From Erythrobacter sp. 34-65-8 (GTDB lineage Bacteria; Pseudomonadota; Alphaproteobacteria; Sphingomonadales; Sphingomonadaceae): DNA of 8,048 bases. Both the position numbers and the translations under genes were made by a program. The DNA is taken from NCBI GenBank assembly GCA_002278985.1, contig NCJP01000085.1:1-8048 (forward strand). Direction: 5' to 3'. Numbering within the stretch: the stretch's first letter is position 1; each line of letters begins with the position of its first letter. Positions 1 to 6,491 of the stretch are shown one piece after another. Under the pieces are notes generated by a model. That model was not told where the DNA came from and made no database searches. It saw only the letters and a program-made list of their open reading frames with translations.

Positions 1-836
1 CCTGTCTCATCTCGCTGACCGACGAAGGAACCGGCACCTCCATCGGCGGGAACGCCACGGTTCGCGCGCAGTGTGGTCTTGCTGCCCTGTCCTGTGACGA
101 AAACGCGATTGTGATTGATGGTTCCGCCAATGTGTCGACGGATTCGATTGCCGCTTGCGGCACGGTCGACGTGCCGGACGAAAACGAGGACGTTACGGCT
201 GAGGGCGTACGCGGCCTGGAAGACATCTACGCCGAGCTTGAACCGCCGACGAATGATACGAACCGCACCTACAAATGCACCGGTAAGGGCAAGAATGCCC
301 AGGCATCACTGCTCCCCGGCACCTATGCGGGCCTGGTGGTCAGCTGCACCACGGTGCTCGCCAGCGGCATTTACGTCATCGACGGTGGCACGCTCGACCT
401 CGCGGCGAACTACAATGTGACCGGCTCCGGGATCATGTTCGTGCTCAAGAATGGCGCAACCATGAAGTTCGGCGGCAACGGCAACAACAACTCCATCCGC
501 CTGACCCCGATGTCGGCCTCCGATTTTCTCGGCACGCCTTATGCGGACCAGGCCGACCAGCTGTCGGATATTCTGGTGTTCGAACATCGTGACAACAGCG
601 TGCCGAACCCGGGGCATACCTTCAACGGCAACTCCGATTCGCTGATCGAGGGGCTGATTTACCTGCCCTCGAGCAACCTGCGCGTGCTCGGCACCGCGGA
701 TGTGAGCGCGCAGTGCCTGCAGCTTTCGGCCTACACCATTGAAATCCTGGGTAATGCCATGCTGGAGACGCTGTGCCCGACCAATGAAGCAACGTCGGTC
801 GGCAGCGCCCTGGCCGGGGTCAAGCTGGTCAGATGA
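1..836 (+). CDS. TadG-like Flp pilus assembly protein, C-terminal part (5' end outside window)
   Basis: The reading frame is open from base 3 to the TGA at 834-836 (277 residues visible), so the true start lies to the left; the GTG at 111 is internal. I assign it to the TadG-like pilus/secretion proteins, which normally begin with a single membrane helix (not visible here) followed by an extracytoplasmic region. The visible part matches their C-terminal region: an LPGTYAGLVVSC segment, an ASGIYVIDGGTLDL strand pair, a GSGIMFVLKNGATMKFGGNG stretch, then a Gly/Asn-rich segment and an EGLIYLPSSNLRVLG strand. These short repeating beta strands rich in Gly and Asn suggest a beta-solenoid-like fold. 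Several Cys residues (CLISL, QCGL, SCDE, AACG, YKCTG, SCTT, QCLQ, LCPT) could form disulfides in the periplasm. The stop overlaps the next start (ATGA, 833-836), implying one transcript and coupled translation. Family assignment is from remembered motif similarity; exact role unknown. Confidence 0.72.
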   Translation, partial: CLISLTDEGTGTSIGGNATVRAQCGLAALSCDENAIVIDGSANVSTDSIAACGTVDVPDENEDVTAEGVRGLEDIYAELEPPTNDTNRTYKCTGKGKNAQASLLPGTYAGLVVSCTTVLASGIYVIDGGTLDLAANYNVTGSGIMFVLKNGATMKFGGNGNNNSIRLTPMSASDFLGTPYADQADQLSDILVFEHRDNSVPNPGHTFNGNSDSLIEGLIYLPSSNLRVLGTADVSAQCLQLSAYTIEILGNAMLETLCPTNEATSVGSALAGVKLVR

Positions 837-1256
837 TCGCCATGACGCGTCTCTTGCCAGCCTTCCTGCGCGACCGGCGCGGCTCGATCGCGATCGAGAC
901 GGCGCTCGTTGCGCCCGTTCTCGCGGTACTCGCGCTGGGCAGCTTCGAGGTCGGCAGCCTTGTGTCGCGCCAGCATGAACTGCAGACTGCTGCTGCAGAA
1001 GGCGAAGCGGGCGACGATTTCCGACATCCTCGAAACCTCGCTGTCGCTGGACGAGGACCAGATCACCCTCACCCGCCAGTTCCGTTGCAACGCGGAAACC
1101 ACCATGCGGTCGGCACCAAGCCAATGTGACGAGGATGATATCGTCAGTTCCTATGTCCGGATCGTGGTGACAGACACCTATGATCCGGTCTGGACGGATT
1201 TCGGCGTGGGCGCACCCATCGCCCTCAATGTCGAGCGGACGGTGCAGGTTTCGTGA
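833..1256 (+). pseudogene. TadE-like minor pseudopilin gene with an apparent +1 frameshift near 1010
   Basis: From the ATG at 833 the frame encodes a basic leader (RDRRG), a prepilin-type site G17|SIAIE with Glu at +5, and a hydrophobic helix ending at RQHELQTAAAEGEA; it then loses family resemblance and stops at 1127-1129. In the +1 frame the expected continuation follows: ISDILETSLSLDEDQITLT, RQFRCN, a second Cys, VSSYVRIVVTDTY, WTDFGVGAPIALNVERTVQV, ending at TGA 1254-1256. Removing one G from the GGG at 1009-1011 joins the halves into a 140-residue protein with reading HELQTAAAEGEA-ATISDIL. TadE-like proteins are minor pseudopilins anchored by their N-terminal helix. Both ends fit the operon: the start overlaps the previous stop (ATGA) and the restored stop overlaps the next start (GTGA, 1253-1256). 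That fit suggests either a very recent mutation or a base-calling error; if real, the product is a truncated 98-residue protein. A second Met at 842 is an alternative start. Confidence 0.75.
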
Positions 1257-1702
1257 GACGCATCAGATCCCTTCGCCACCTGCTGCGCGCGCGCGGCGGC
1301 TCGGTCATCATCGAGTTCGCCCTGTTGGCGCCAGTCATGTTCATGTTGATGTTCGGCGTGTTCCAGGTCGCGATCTATGTGCAGAACTACAATGCGGTGC
1401 GATCGGTGGTGTCCGACACGGCGCGCTTCGTGGCGGTCGAATACCAGAAGGGCAACGACCTTGCGCCGCTGGAAATCCATGCGGTCATGGTCAGCATCGC
1501 CACGGCTGCCCCCTACATGCTCGATTCCGACAGGCTGGAGATCGACATCCAGCCTGTGGTGACCAGCCGGGTGGCCGGGGCCAACGAATTCAGCATCGAC
1601 GTGGACTATACGCTGGAAAGCTTCCTGCCCTTTGCAGACCTGGGCGCAGCTACGTTAACCTACGAGCGGCCGGTCTTCGTGGTCGCCCCAACCGCGCCGT
1701 AA
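1253..1702 (+). CDS. TadE-like minor pseudopilin
   Basis: This 149-residue protein has the TadE architecture: a short Arg-rich cytoplasmic leader (about residues 1-15), a prepilin peptidase-type site G16|SVIIE with Glu21 at +5, a hydrophobic helix (about 18-42, AILLAPVMF-type TadE sequence LLAPVMFMLMFGVFQVAIYV), and then a small exported domain with no Cys. Members of this family are inserted in the inner membrane, may be trimmed by a TadV-type peptidase, and contribute to Flp/Tad pilus assembly. The start is GTG at 1253, overlapping the TGA of the preceding TadE-like frame (GTGA); an AGG lies at 1246-1248, rather close for a ribosome site, so coupling to upstream translation probably matters. 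If the upstream gene is truly frameshifted, ribosomes would stop at 1129 and expression here could fall. The family is clear; which pilus subunit it corresponds to (TadE or TadF type) is not. Confidence 0.82.
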   Translation: MRRIRSLRHLLRARGGSVIIEFALLAPVMFMLMFGVFQVAIYVQNYNAVRSVVSDTARFVAVEYQKGNDLAPLEIHAVMVSIATAAPYMLDSDRLEIDIQPVVTSRVAGANEFSIDVDYTLESFLPFADLGAATLTYERPVFVVAPTAP

Positions 1703-1798
1703 GCAAGCCTGCCTGGTGCAGATCACGCGGCCGGTTTAACCCGCAGTTTACCATATCCGTTTGCGAAACATTGCTTGCACCGGTGCTAGGCATTTTGC
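1703..1798 (+). promoter_or_regulatory. Intergenic gap inside the pilus cluster with a 10-bp palindrome; possible internal promoter
   Basis: This 96-base gap is the only break between otherwise overlapping pilus genes. It holds a perfect palindrome GCACCGGTGC at 1777-1786, just before the GTG start at 1799, and a TTGCGA at 1761-1766 followed by TGCTAG at 1784-1789 (17-base spacing), a weak match to a housekeeping promoter. If that promoter worked, the message would start almost at the start codon. I see no GC stem followed by a T run, so no intrinsic terminator is supported. The gap may divide the cluster into two transcripts or be simple spacer. Confidence 0.25.
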
Positions 1799-3790
1799 GT
1801 GGATATTCAACGCCCCGCAACCATAGCCGCATCAGGCGAACGCAGCTGTCCGGCCGGACCGCCACCGTTTCTGCGCCGCTTGGCGCAGGACACCTCCGGC
1901 AACACCCTGATGCTGATGGCTGCGGCCCTGCTTCCGCTGATGGGGATGATTGGCGGCGGCGTGGACATGAGCCGTGCTTACCTGGCCGAATCCCGGCTGC
2001 AGCAGGCCTGTGACGCCGGGGTGCTCGCGGCGCGCAAGCGGCTCGGCTCGCAAGCCGTCGTCACCGGCGTCGTGCCCGACGATGTGGCCCAGATCGGCGA
2101 CCGCTTCTTCAATCTCAACTTCCGTGACGGCAGCTACGGCACCGAGGACCGCTCGTTCCAGATGTATCTGGAAGAAGACTACTCGATTTCCGGCGAAGCT
2201 GCCGTGACCGTGCCGACCGCCGTCATGTCGATCTTCGGGTTCGAGGAAGTCCAGGTCGACGTGGAATGCGAGGCCGTGCTCAGCTTCCAGAATCTTGACC
2301 TGATGATGGTGCTCGATACCACCGGGTCGATGCGGCACACCAACGCCGGCGACAGCCAGACCCGCATCGAATCGATGAAGCAGGTGATCCGCGATTTCCA
2401 CGCGGAGATCGAAGGGAACAAGCCGCCGGGTATCCGCATCCGCTATGGTTTTGTGCCTTACGCCACCAACATCAACGTCGGTCATCTGCTGAACAACAAC
2501 TGGGTGGTGCGTGACTGGACCTACCAGTCGCGCGAAGCCGGGGGTTCAAGCACCAGCGTCTACGAGCACAACTACACCGAAAACTGGGTGCGTGTCTCCG
2601 GAACAGGCGGCGGCCAGACCACGGTCAGCACGTATGCTGCAACCTGGAACCCCGGAACGCCCCCTGCCGGATCGGGCATTGTCGATCAGGGCGGAAGCAG
2701 TGGGTCGTCAGGTTATTACAGCTGTAACGGCGCGGTTCCCGCTGGCGATTACAGGGCCAACTACGAGCTGATCTCCAGCCGGAGCGAGCCTTATGTCGGT
2801 CCTCCCGCTGGGACCAAGCGGATCAACAGCAACCGCCTGACTGAAACGGGCAGCTACTATTACAACCGGCAAGACGGTTCGACCTGCTATCTGACGCGCG
2901 TTTCCTATGACACCCTGATCCATACCTACGATCACATTTATCACCCTGCCTACAGCGGCGCAGTGACCGAGTGGATCTACCGGCCGATCGAGATCGACGT
3001 CACGAGATGGCGGACCCAGACCTCCGGCTGTATCGAGGAACGCAGCACCTACGAGATCGACGATTACGACAACGTCGACCTGACCCGCGCGCTCGATCTC
3101 GACATCGACCTGGTTCCAAACCGCAACGACCCGGATACGCAGTGGCGCCCGCGATATACCGACATGATTTATGTCCGCTCGATGCGCGGCAATGGCTGGG
3201 GTTCGATCACGCCGGAAGAGGTGACCACGACGGAGAATTTCGCCGACACTGGCCGCTGGTGGTTTTCCGGCTGCCCCGCCCCGGCGCGCAAGCTGGCCGA
3301 AATGGACGCAGGCGCGCTCAACACCTACCTCGGCACCCTGTCACCGGCCGGGGCGACCTATCACGACATCGGGATGATCTGGGGCGGCCGGCTGCTGTCT
3401 CCCTCGGGCCTGTTTGCGAGCGAAAACGGCGATGTTTCGTCCAGCAAGCCAACCAACCGCAACATGATCTTCCTGACCGACGGCCAGACCGAGCCCTATG
3501 ATCTGGCCTATGGCACCTACGGCGTTGATGCGCTCGACCAGCGGCGGTGGAGCCAGTCTTCGCCGCTGACGCTGGCTGAGACGGTAGAGCAGCGTTTCCT
3601 GACCGCCTGCAAGGAAGTGAAGAAGCGCAACATTACCGTGTGGGTGATTGCCTTCGGAACCGAGCTCAATCCGGTGATGACCGAATGCGCGGGCGAGGGC
3701 CGCTATTTCGAGGCCAGCGATGCCGCGCAGCTGTCGCAGGCGTTCGAGACGATCGCTGCCTCACTCGGTGACCTCAGGATTTCGCAATGA
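1799..3790 (+). CDS. TadG-like pilus assembly protein with von Willebrand factor A domain
   Basis: A 663-residue membrane-anchored protein. Residues 1-30 are cytoplasmic and Pro/Arg-rich. Residues 34-56 (GNTLMLMAAALLPLMGMIGG) form the TadE/G-type helix, followed by the family motif GVDMSRAYLAESRLQQACDAG (54-74). A vWA domain starts near 165: the metal-ion-dependent adhesion site (MIDAS) is DTTGS at 173-177, Thr520 in ATYHDIGMIWGG, and Asp561 in FLTDGQ; the last strands are ITVWVIAFG (612-620) and the end helix near 640-660. Between strand YGFVPYA (216-222) and Thr520 lies an insertion of nearly 300 residues rich in Tyr, Ser, Gly and Thr, with Cys at 309, 363, 411 and 492. Unlike its neighbours it lacks the Glu at +5, so it is probably not processed as a pseudopilin. 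vWA TadG-like proteins act in Flp pilus biogenesis or at the pilus surface/tip. The GTG start is first after an in-frame TAG (1787-1789); a weak AGG lies at 1788-1790. CTG at 1871 or TTG at 1880 are less likely starts. Confidence 0.85.
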   Translation: MDIQRPATIAASGERSCPAGPPPFLRRLAQDTSGNTLMLMAAALLPLMGMIGGGVDMSRAYLAESRLQQACDAGVLAARKRLGSQAVVTGVVPDDVAQIGDRFFNLNFRDGSYGTEDRSFQMYLEEDYSISGEAAVTVPTAVMSIFGFEEVQVDVECEAVLSFQNLDLMMVLDTTGSMRHTNAGDSQTRIESMKQVIRDFHAEIEGNKPPGIRIRYGFVPYATNINVGHLLNNNWVVRDWTYQSREAGGSSTSVYEHNYTENWVRVSGTGGGQTTVSTYAATWNPGTPPAGSGIVDQGGSSGSSGYYSCNGAVPAGDYRANYELISSRSEPYVGPPAGTKRINSNRLTETGSYYYNRQDGSTCYLTRVSYDTLIHTYDHIYHPAYSGAVTEWIYRPIEIDVTRWRTQTSGCIEERSTYEIDDYDNVDLTRALDLDIDLVPNRNDPDTQWRPRYTDMIYVRSMRGNGWGSITPEEVTTTENFADTGRWWFSGCPAPARKLAEMDAGALNTYLGTLSPAGATYHDIGMIWGGRLLSPSGLFASENGDVSSSKPTNRNMIFLTDGQTEPYDLAYGTYGVDALDQRRWSQSSPLTLAETVEQRFLTACKEVKKRNITVWVIAFGTELNPVMTECAGEGRYFEASDAAQLSQAFETIAASLGDLRISQ

Positions 3791-4380
3791 GGCAACTCAG
3801 GCTCCTGAAGCGCGACCAGCGCGGTGCTGCACTCGTCGAGTTCGCTCTGGTTGCGCCTGCGGCCATGCTGCTGATGATGGGCGTGTTCGAGCTTGGCCAT
3901 ACGATGTATGTCCAGGCCATCGTCAACGGTGCAATCCAGGAAGCCGGACGGGATTCGACGGTCGAGCGGGCGACGCTGGGCCGGATTGAAGGGGCGGTTC
4001 GCAGGCAGGTGGGGCGCGTTGCACCCGATGCGCAAATCACCTTCAAGCGGGCCTTCCATACCAAGTACGCCACGATCGACCGGATGGAGCCGTTCACCGA
4101 TCTCAACGGCGACGGCGAATGCAACGATGGCGAACCGTTCGAAGACGTGAACGGGAATGGCACCCGCGATCGCGCCCGCGGCAAGGATGGCCAGGGCAAT
4201 GCCCGCGACGTGGTCGTATTCCAGGTTGACGTGGTCTATGATCGCCTGTTCCCGATGCCATCGCTTGCCGGATGGTCGGAACAGAACACGGTGGTGGGCC
4301 GGACAATGCTGCGCAACCAGCCCTTCCGGCAGCAGGACAAGCAGAAAAAGGTCCGCAACTGCAACGGCGGGGGCGTGTGA
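3787..4380 (+). CDS. TadE-like pseudopilin with EF-hand/dockerin-like calcium loops
   Basis: This 197-residue protein begins with a basic leader (LLKRDQRG), a prepilin peptidase-type site G13|AALVE with Glu18 at +5, and a hydrophobic helix (about 16-40) typical of TadE. The exported part holds two calcium-loop-like motifs: residues 105-116 fit the 12-residue EF-hand loop (Asp105, Asn107, Asp109, Gly110, Asn113, Glu116), and residues 120-131 repeat its start (Asp120, Asn122, Asn124, Gly125, Asp128) but end in Arg rather than Glu. A beta segment VVVFQVDVVYDRLFPM (142-157) and a basic Gln/Lys-rich tail follow. Cys112 lies inside the first loop and Cys192 near the end. The ATG overlaps the stop of the vWA gene (ATGA, 3787-3790) and has a good ribosome site AGGA at 3776-3779. 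I infer a minor pilus subunit working with the vWA protein, possibly stabilised by calcium; calcium binding is predicted from the motif only. Confidence 0.85.
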   Translation: MRQLRLLKRDQRGAALVEFALVAPAAMLLMMGVFELGHTMYVQAIVNGAIQEAGRDSTVERATLGRIEGAVRRQVGRVAPDAQITFKRAFHTKYATIDRMEPFTDLNGDGECNDGEPFEDVNGNGTRDRARGKDGQGNARDVVVFQVDVVYDRLFPMPSLAGWSEQNTVVGRTMLRNQPFRQQDKQKKVRNCNGGGV

Positions 4381-5102
4381 TGAAGTGGTTCCGCAGGCTC
4401 CTTCGCGACCAGCGCGCCGTCGCCATTACCGAGATGGCGCTCGCCGCTCCACTGGTGCTGACCGCTGCTCTGGGCGGCCTGGAAGCGGCCAACCTTGCCG
4501 TCACCCATATGAAGGTCAGCCAGGCAGCGCTGATGATTGCGGACAACGCTTCGCGCATCGGGGATGACACGGCCCTCATCAACCGGCCGATTACTGAGAC
4601 CGACATGATCGACCTGTTGATGGGGGCCGACCTCCAGGCGGGTGGGCAAATCAACCTCTACCGTTTCGGCCGGGTCATCATCAGCAGCCTGGAGACCGAT
4701 CCGGACGATCCGAGCGGTTCGCAGCAGTGGATCCACTGGCAGCGCTGCAAGGGCATTCTTCCCGCCGAGTCTTCCTACGGGGAAGAAGGCGACGGCAAGG
4801 GTGACCCTTCCTTCGTGGGAATGGGGCCTGAGGGGGAGGAAGTCCTGGCGATGCCGGGCGATGCGGTGATGTTCGTCGAGGTCATCTACGAATATCAGCC
4901 TCTGATCACCGACGCCTGGGTGGGTGACCGGATGATCCGCACCTACGCCTCCTTCACTGTCCGCGACAGCCGCGATCTGACCCAGATCTACCAGGAGGAT
5001 CCGTCCAGCCCGGCCGAACCGGCCACCTGTGACAAGTTCGACCAGTTCCGCGACGATATGCCGGCCCGCCGCGCCAGCGGTGGCTGGAACTGGAATTTCT
5101 AG
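4380..5102 (+). CDS. TadE-like pilus protein with Ala at the -1 cleavage position
   Basis: The start is ATG at 4380, sharing its A with the preceding TGA (TGATG), with a GGGGG tract at 4369-4373 as a likely ribosome site; an upstream ATG at 4272 lies inside the previous gene and is rejected. The 240-residue product has a leader almost identical to its neighbour (RRLLRDQR), then A13|VAITE with Glu18 at +5, and a hydrophobic helix (about 14-41). The usual Gly at -1 is replaced by Ala. The exported domain is longer than in small TadE proteins and includes an acidic Gly-rich stretch (residues 135-155), a strand segment DAVMFVEVIYEYQPLI (161-176), SFTVRDSRDL (191-200), and a Trp/Asn-rich end (GWNWNF). 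Cys123 and Cys217 could pair. It is the last gene of the pilus cluster. Homology to TadE family proteins is clear in the first 40 residues; the remainder I can only describe. Confidence 0.8.
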   Translation: MKWFRRLLRDQRAVAITEMALAAPLVLTAALGGLEAANLAVTHMKVSQAALMIADNASRIGDDTALINRPITETDMIDLLMGADLQAGGQINLYRFGRVIISSLETDPDDPSGSQQWIHWQRCKGILPAESSYGEEGDGKGDPSFVGMGPEGEEVLAMPGDAVMFVEVIYEYQPLITDAWVGDRMIRTYASFTVRDSRDLTQIYQEDPSSPAEPATCDKFDQFRDDMPARRASGGWNWNF

Positions 5103-5108
5103 CGGCGC

Positions 5109-6488
5109 CTAGTCGCGATAGCTGACCTTCCTGACCGCCTCCACAATCCGGCCTGCATCGATCAGCGCCAGTTTTTCGAGATTGGCCGCATAGGGCAGCG
5201 GGACGTCTTCGTTGCAGACCCGCAGGACCGGCGCATCGAGATCATCGAAGCCCTGCTCCATGCACACGGCCATCACTTCGGATGCGATCGAGCAAACCGG
5301 CCAGCCTTCTTCGGCCACTACCAGCCGGTTGGTCTTGGCAAGGCTGGCGAGGATCGTTTCCGTATCGAGCGGGCGCAGGGTGCGCAGGTCAATCACTTCG
5401 GCCTCGATGCCCTCGGCCGCTAACGTTTCGGCAGCATCCAGCGCCAGCCCGACGCCGATCGAATAGCTGACGATGGTCACGTCGCTGCCTTCGCGCATGA
5501 CCCGCGCCTTGCCGATCGGCAGCACGTGATCGTCAAGCTCGGGCAATTCGAACGTGCGTCCGTAAAGCAGCTCGTTTTCGAGGAACACCACCGGATCGTC
5601 GCTGCGGATCGCGGCTTTGAGCAAGCCCTTGGCATCGCTCGCATCATAGGGCGCGATCACGATCAGACCCGGAACGCTGGCATACCAGGGCCCGTAGTTC
5701 TGGCTGTGCTGTGCGCCAACCCGGCTCGCAGCTCCGTTGGGTCCGCGGAAAACCACCGGGCAGCGCATCTGGCCGCCTGACATATAGTTGGTCTTCGCGG
5801 CAGAATTGATAATATGATCAATCGCCTGCATTGCGAAGTTGAAAGTCATGAACTCGACCACCGGGCGCAGGCCGCCCATCGCCGCGCCGGTGCCTATCCC
5901 GGCAAAGCCATATTCGGTGATCGGGGTATCGATCACCCGCTTCGGCCCGAATTCGTCCAGCAGGCCCTGGGTGACCTTGTAGGCACCCTGATACTGGGCC
6001 ACTTCCTCGCCCATCACGAACACGCGGTCGTCACGGCGCATTTCCTCGGCCATGGCGTCGCGCAGGGCCTCACGCAGGGTGATGGTCTTCATGTTGGTGC
6101 CGTGCGGCACTTCCGGATCGGACTTGGGCTGGGCCTTCGGTTTTTCCGGTGCGGCCTGCTTTTCGGGTGCGGCCTGCTTTTCGGGTTCAGGCGCCGGTTC
6201 GGCAGTGGCTCGGGGTGCAGGTGCTGGCGGAGAAGCGGCGTCTTCCCCCTCGCCCGCCATCACCGCAATCACGGTTCCCACTTTCACGCCCTCGGTTCCC
6301 TCGGCCACCAGGATCTTGCCCAGCGTCCCTTCATCGACAGCTTCGAATTCCATCGTCGCCTTGTCGGTCTCGATCTCGGCGATCACATCGCCTGACCGGA
6401 TCTCGTCCCCCTCCTGCTTGAGCCAGCGGGCCAGGGTGCCTTCTTCCATGGTCGGAGAAAGTGCGGGCATCTTGAGTTCGATTGCCAT
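5109..6488 (-). CDS. pdhB: Pyruvate dehydrogenase E1 component, beta subunit, with N-terminal lipoyl domain
   Basis: This 459-residue protein is the beta half of the thiamine-diphosphate-dependent E1 enzyme that decarboxylates pyruvate and passes the acetyl group to lipoamide. Residues 1-80 form a biotinyl/lipoyl domain with the lipoylation motif ETDKATME (Lys43). A mobile Ala/Pro/Glu/Lys linker follows (about 83-128) with a duplicated APEKQ unit. The transketolase-like core starts near residue 133 ([14 protein letters not shown]), with [16 protein letters not shown] (161-176), [17 protein letters not shown] (187-203), and the C-terminal domain with [11 protein letters not shown] (365-375) and VVAEEGWPV (390-398). 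A lipoyl domain on E1 beta is known in some alphaproteobacteria such as Zymomonas and Sinorhizobium; most bacteria carry it on E2. The ATG at 6488 lies 3 bases after the pdhA stop, with GGGGGAG (6498-6504) as ribosome site inside pdhA. No E2 gene follows; instead the convergent pilus cluster begins. Confidence 0.97.
   Translation of the reverse strand: MAIELKMPALSPTMEEGTLARWLKQEGDEIRSGDVIAEIETDKATMEFEAVDEGTLGKILVAEGTEGVKVGTVIAVMAGEGEDAASPPAPAPRATAEPAPEPEKQAAPEKQAAPEKPKAQPKSDPEVPHGTNMKTITLREALRDAMAEEMRRDDRVFVMGEEVAQYQGAYKVTQGLLDEFGPKRVIDTPITEYGFAGIGTGAAMGGLRPVVEFMTFNFAMQAIDHIINSAAKTNYMSGGQMRCPVVFRGPNGAASRVGAQHSQNYGPWYASVPGLIVIAPYDASDAKGLLKAAIRSDDPVVFLENELLYGRTFELPELDDHVLPIGKARVMREGSDVTIVSYSIGVGLALDAAETLAAEGIEAEVIDLRTLRPLDTETILASLAKTNRLVVAEEGWPVCSIASEVMAVCMEQGFDDLDAPVLRVCNEDVPLPYAANLEKLALIDAGRIVEAVRKVSYRD
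6142..6186 (-). repeat. 18-bp tandem repeat in the pdhB linker region
   Basis: Two nearly identical 18-base units (6142-6159 and 6160-6177, one mismatch) are followed by a 9-base partial copy to 6186. They encode the repeated Ala-Pro-Glu-Lys-Gln-Ala units of the flexible linker between the lipoyl domain and the E1 beta core. In-frame repeat length (six residues) means copy number can change without breaking the gene, altering only linker length. Confidence 0.85.
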
Positions 6489-6491
6489 CGC

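Noticed and set aside
1000..1020. Programmed ribosomal frameshifting in the TadE-like gene
   Set aside because: No slippery heptamer, rare-codon stall or obvious downstream structure is visible; mutation or base-calling error at GGG is simpler.
306..1124. Long open frame of 272 residues on the minus strand opposite the pilus genes
   Set aside because: It lies opposite two recognisable coding frames, is Arg/Ala/Gly-rich with no motif, and is typical of antisense shadows in GC-rich DNA.
1180..2013. Plus-strand open frame of 277 residues spanning the TadE-like gene, the gap and the vWA gene start
   Set aside because: Low-complexity Arg/Pro/Gly composition and it crosses two real genes in another frame.
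1832..2485. Minus-strand open frame of 217 residues opposite the vWA gene
   Set aside because: His/Asp/Val-rich shadow of a well-supported gene; no recognisable domain.
4272..4379. Upstream ATG (4272) as start of the last TadE-like gene
   Set aside because: It would add 36 hydrophilic residues ahead of the leader; ATG 4380 with the TGATG overlap gives the standard short leader matching its paralog.
6142..6186. Short tandem repeats considered as a CRISPR or mobile-element end
   Set aside because: Direct, spacerless, in-frame 18-base units inside the pdhB linker; explained by the protein sequence.
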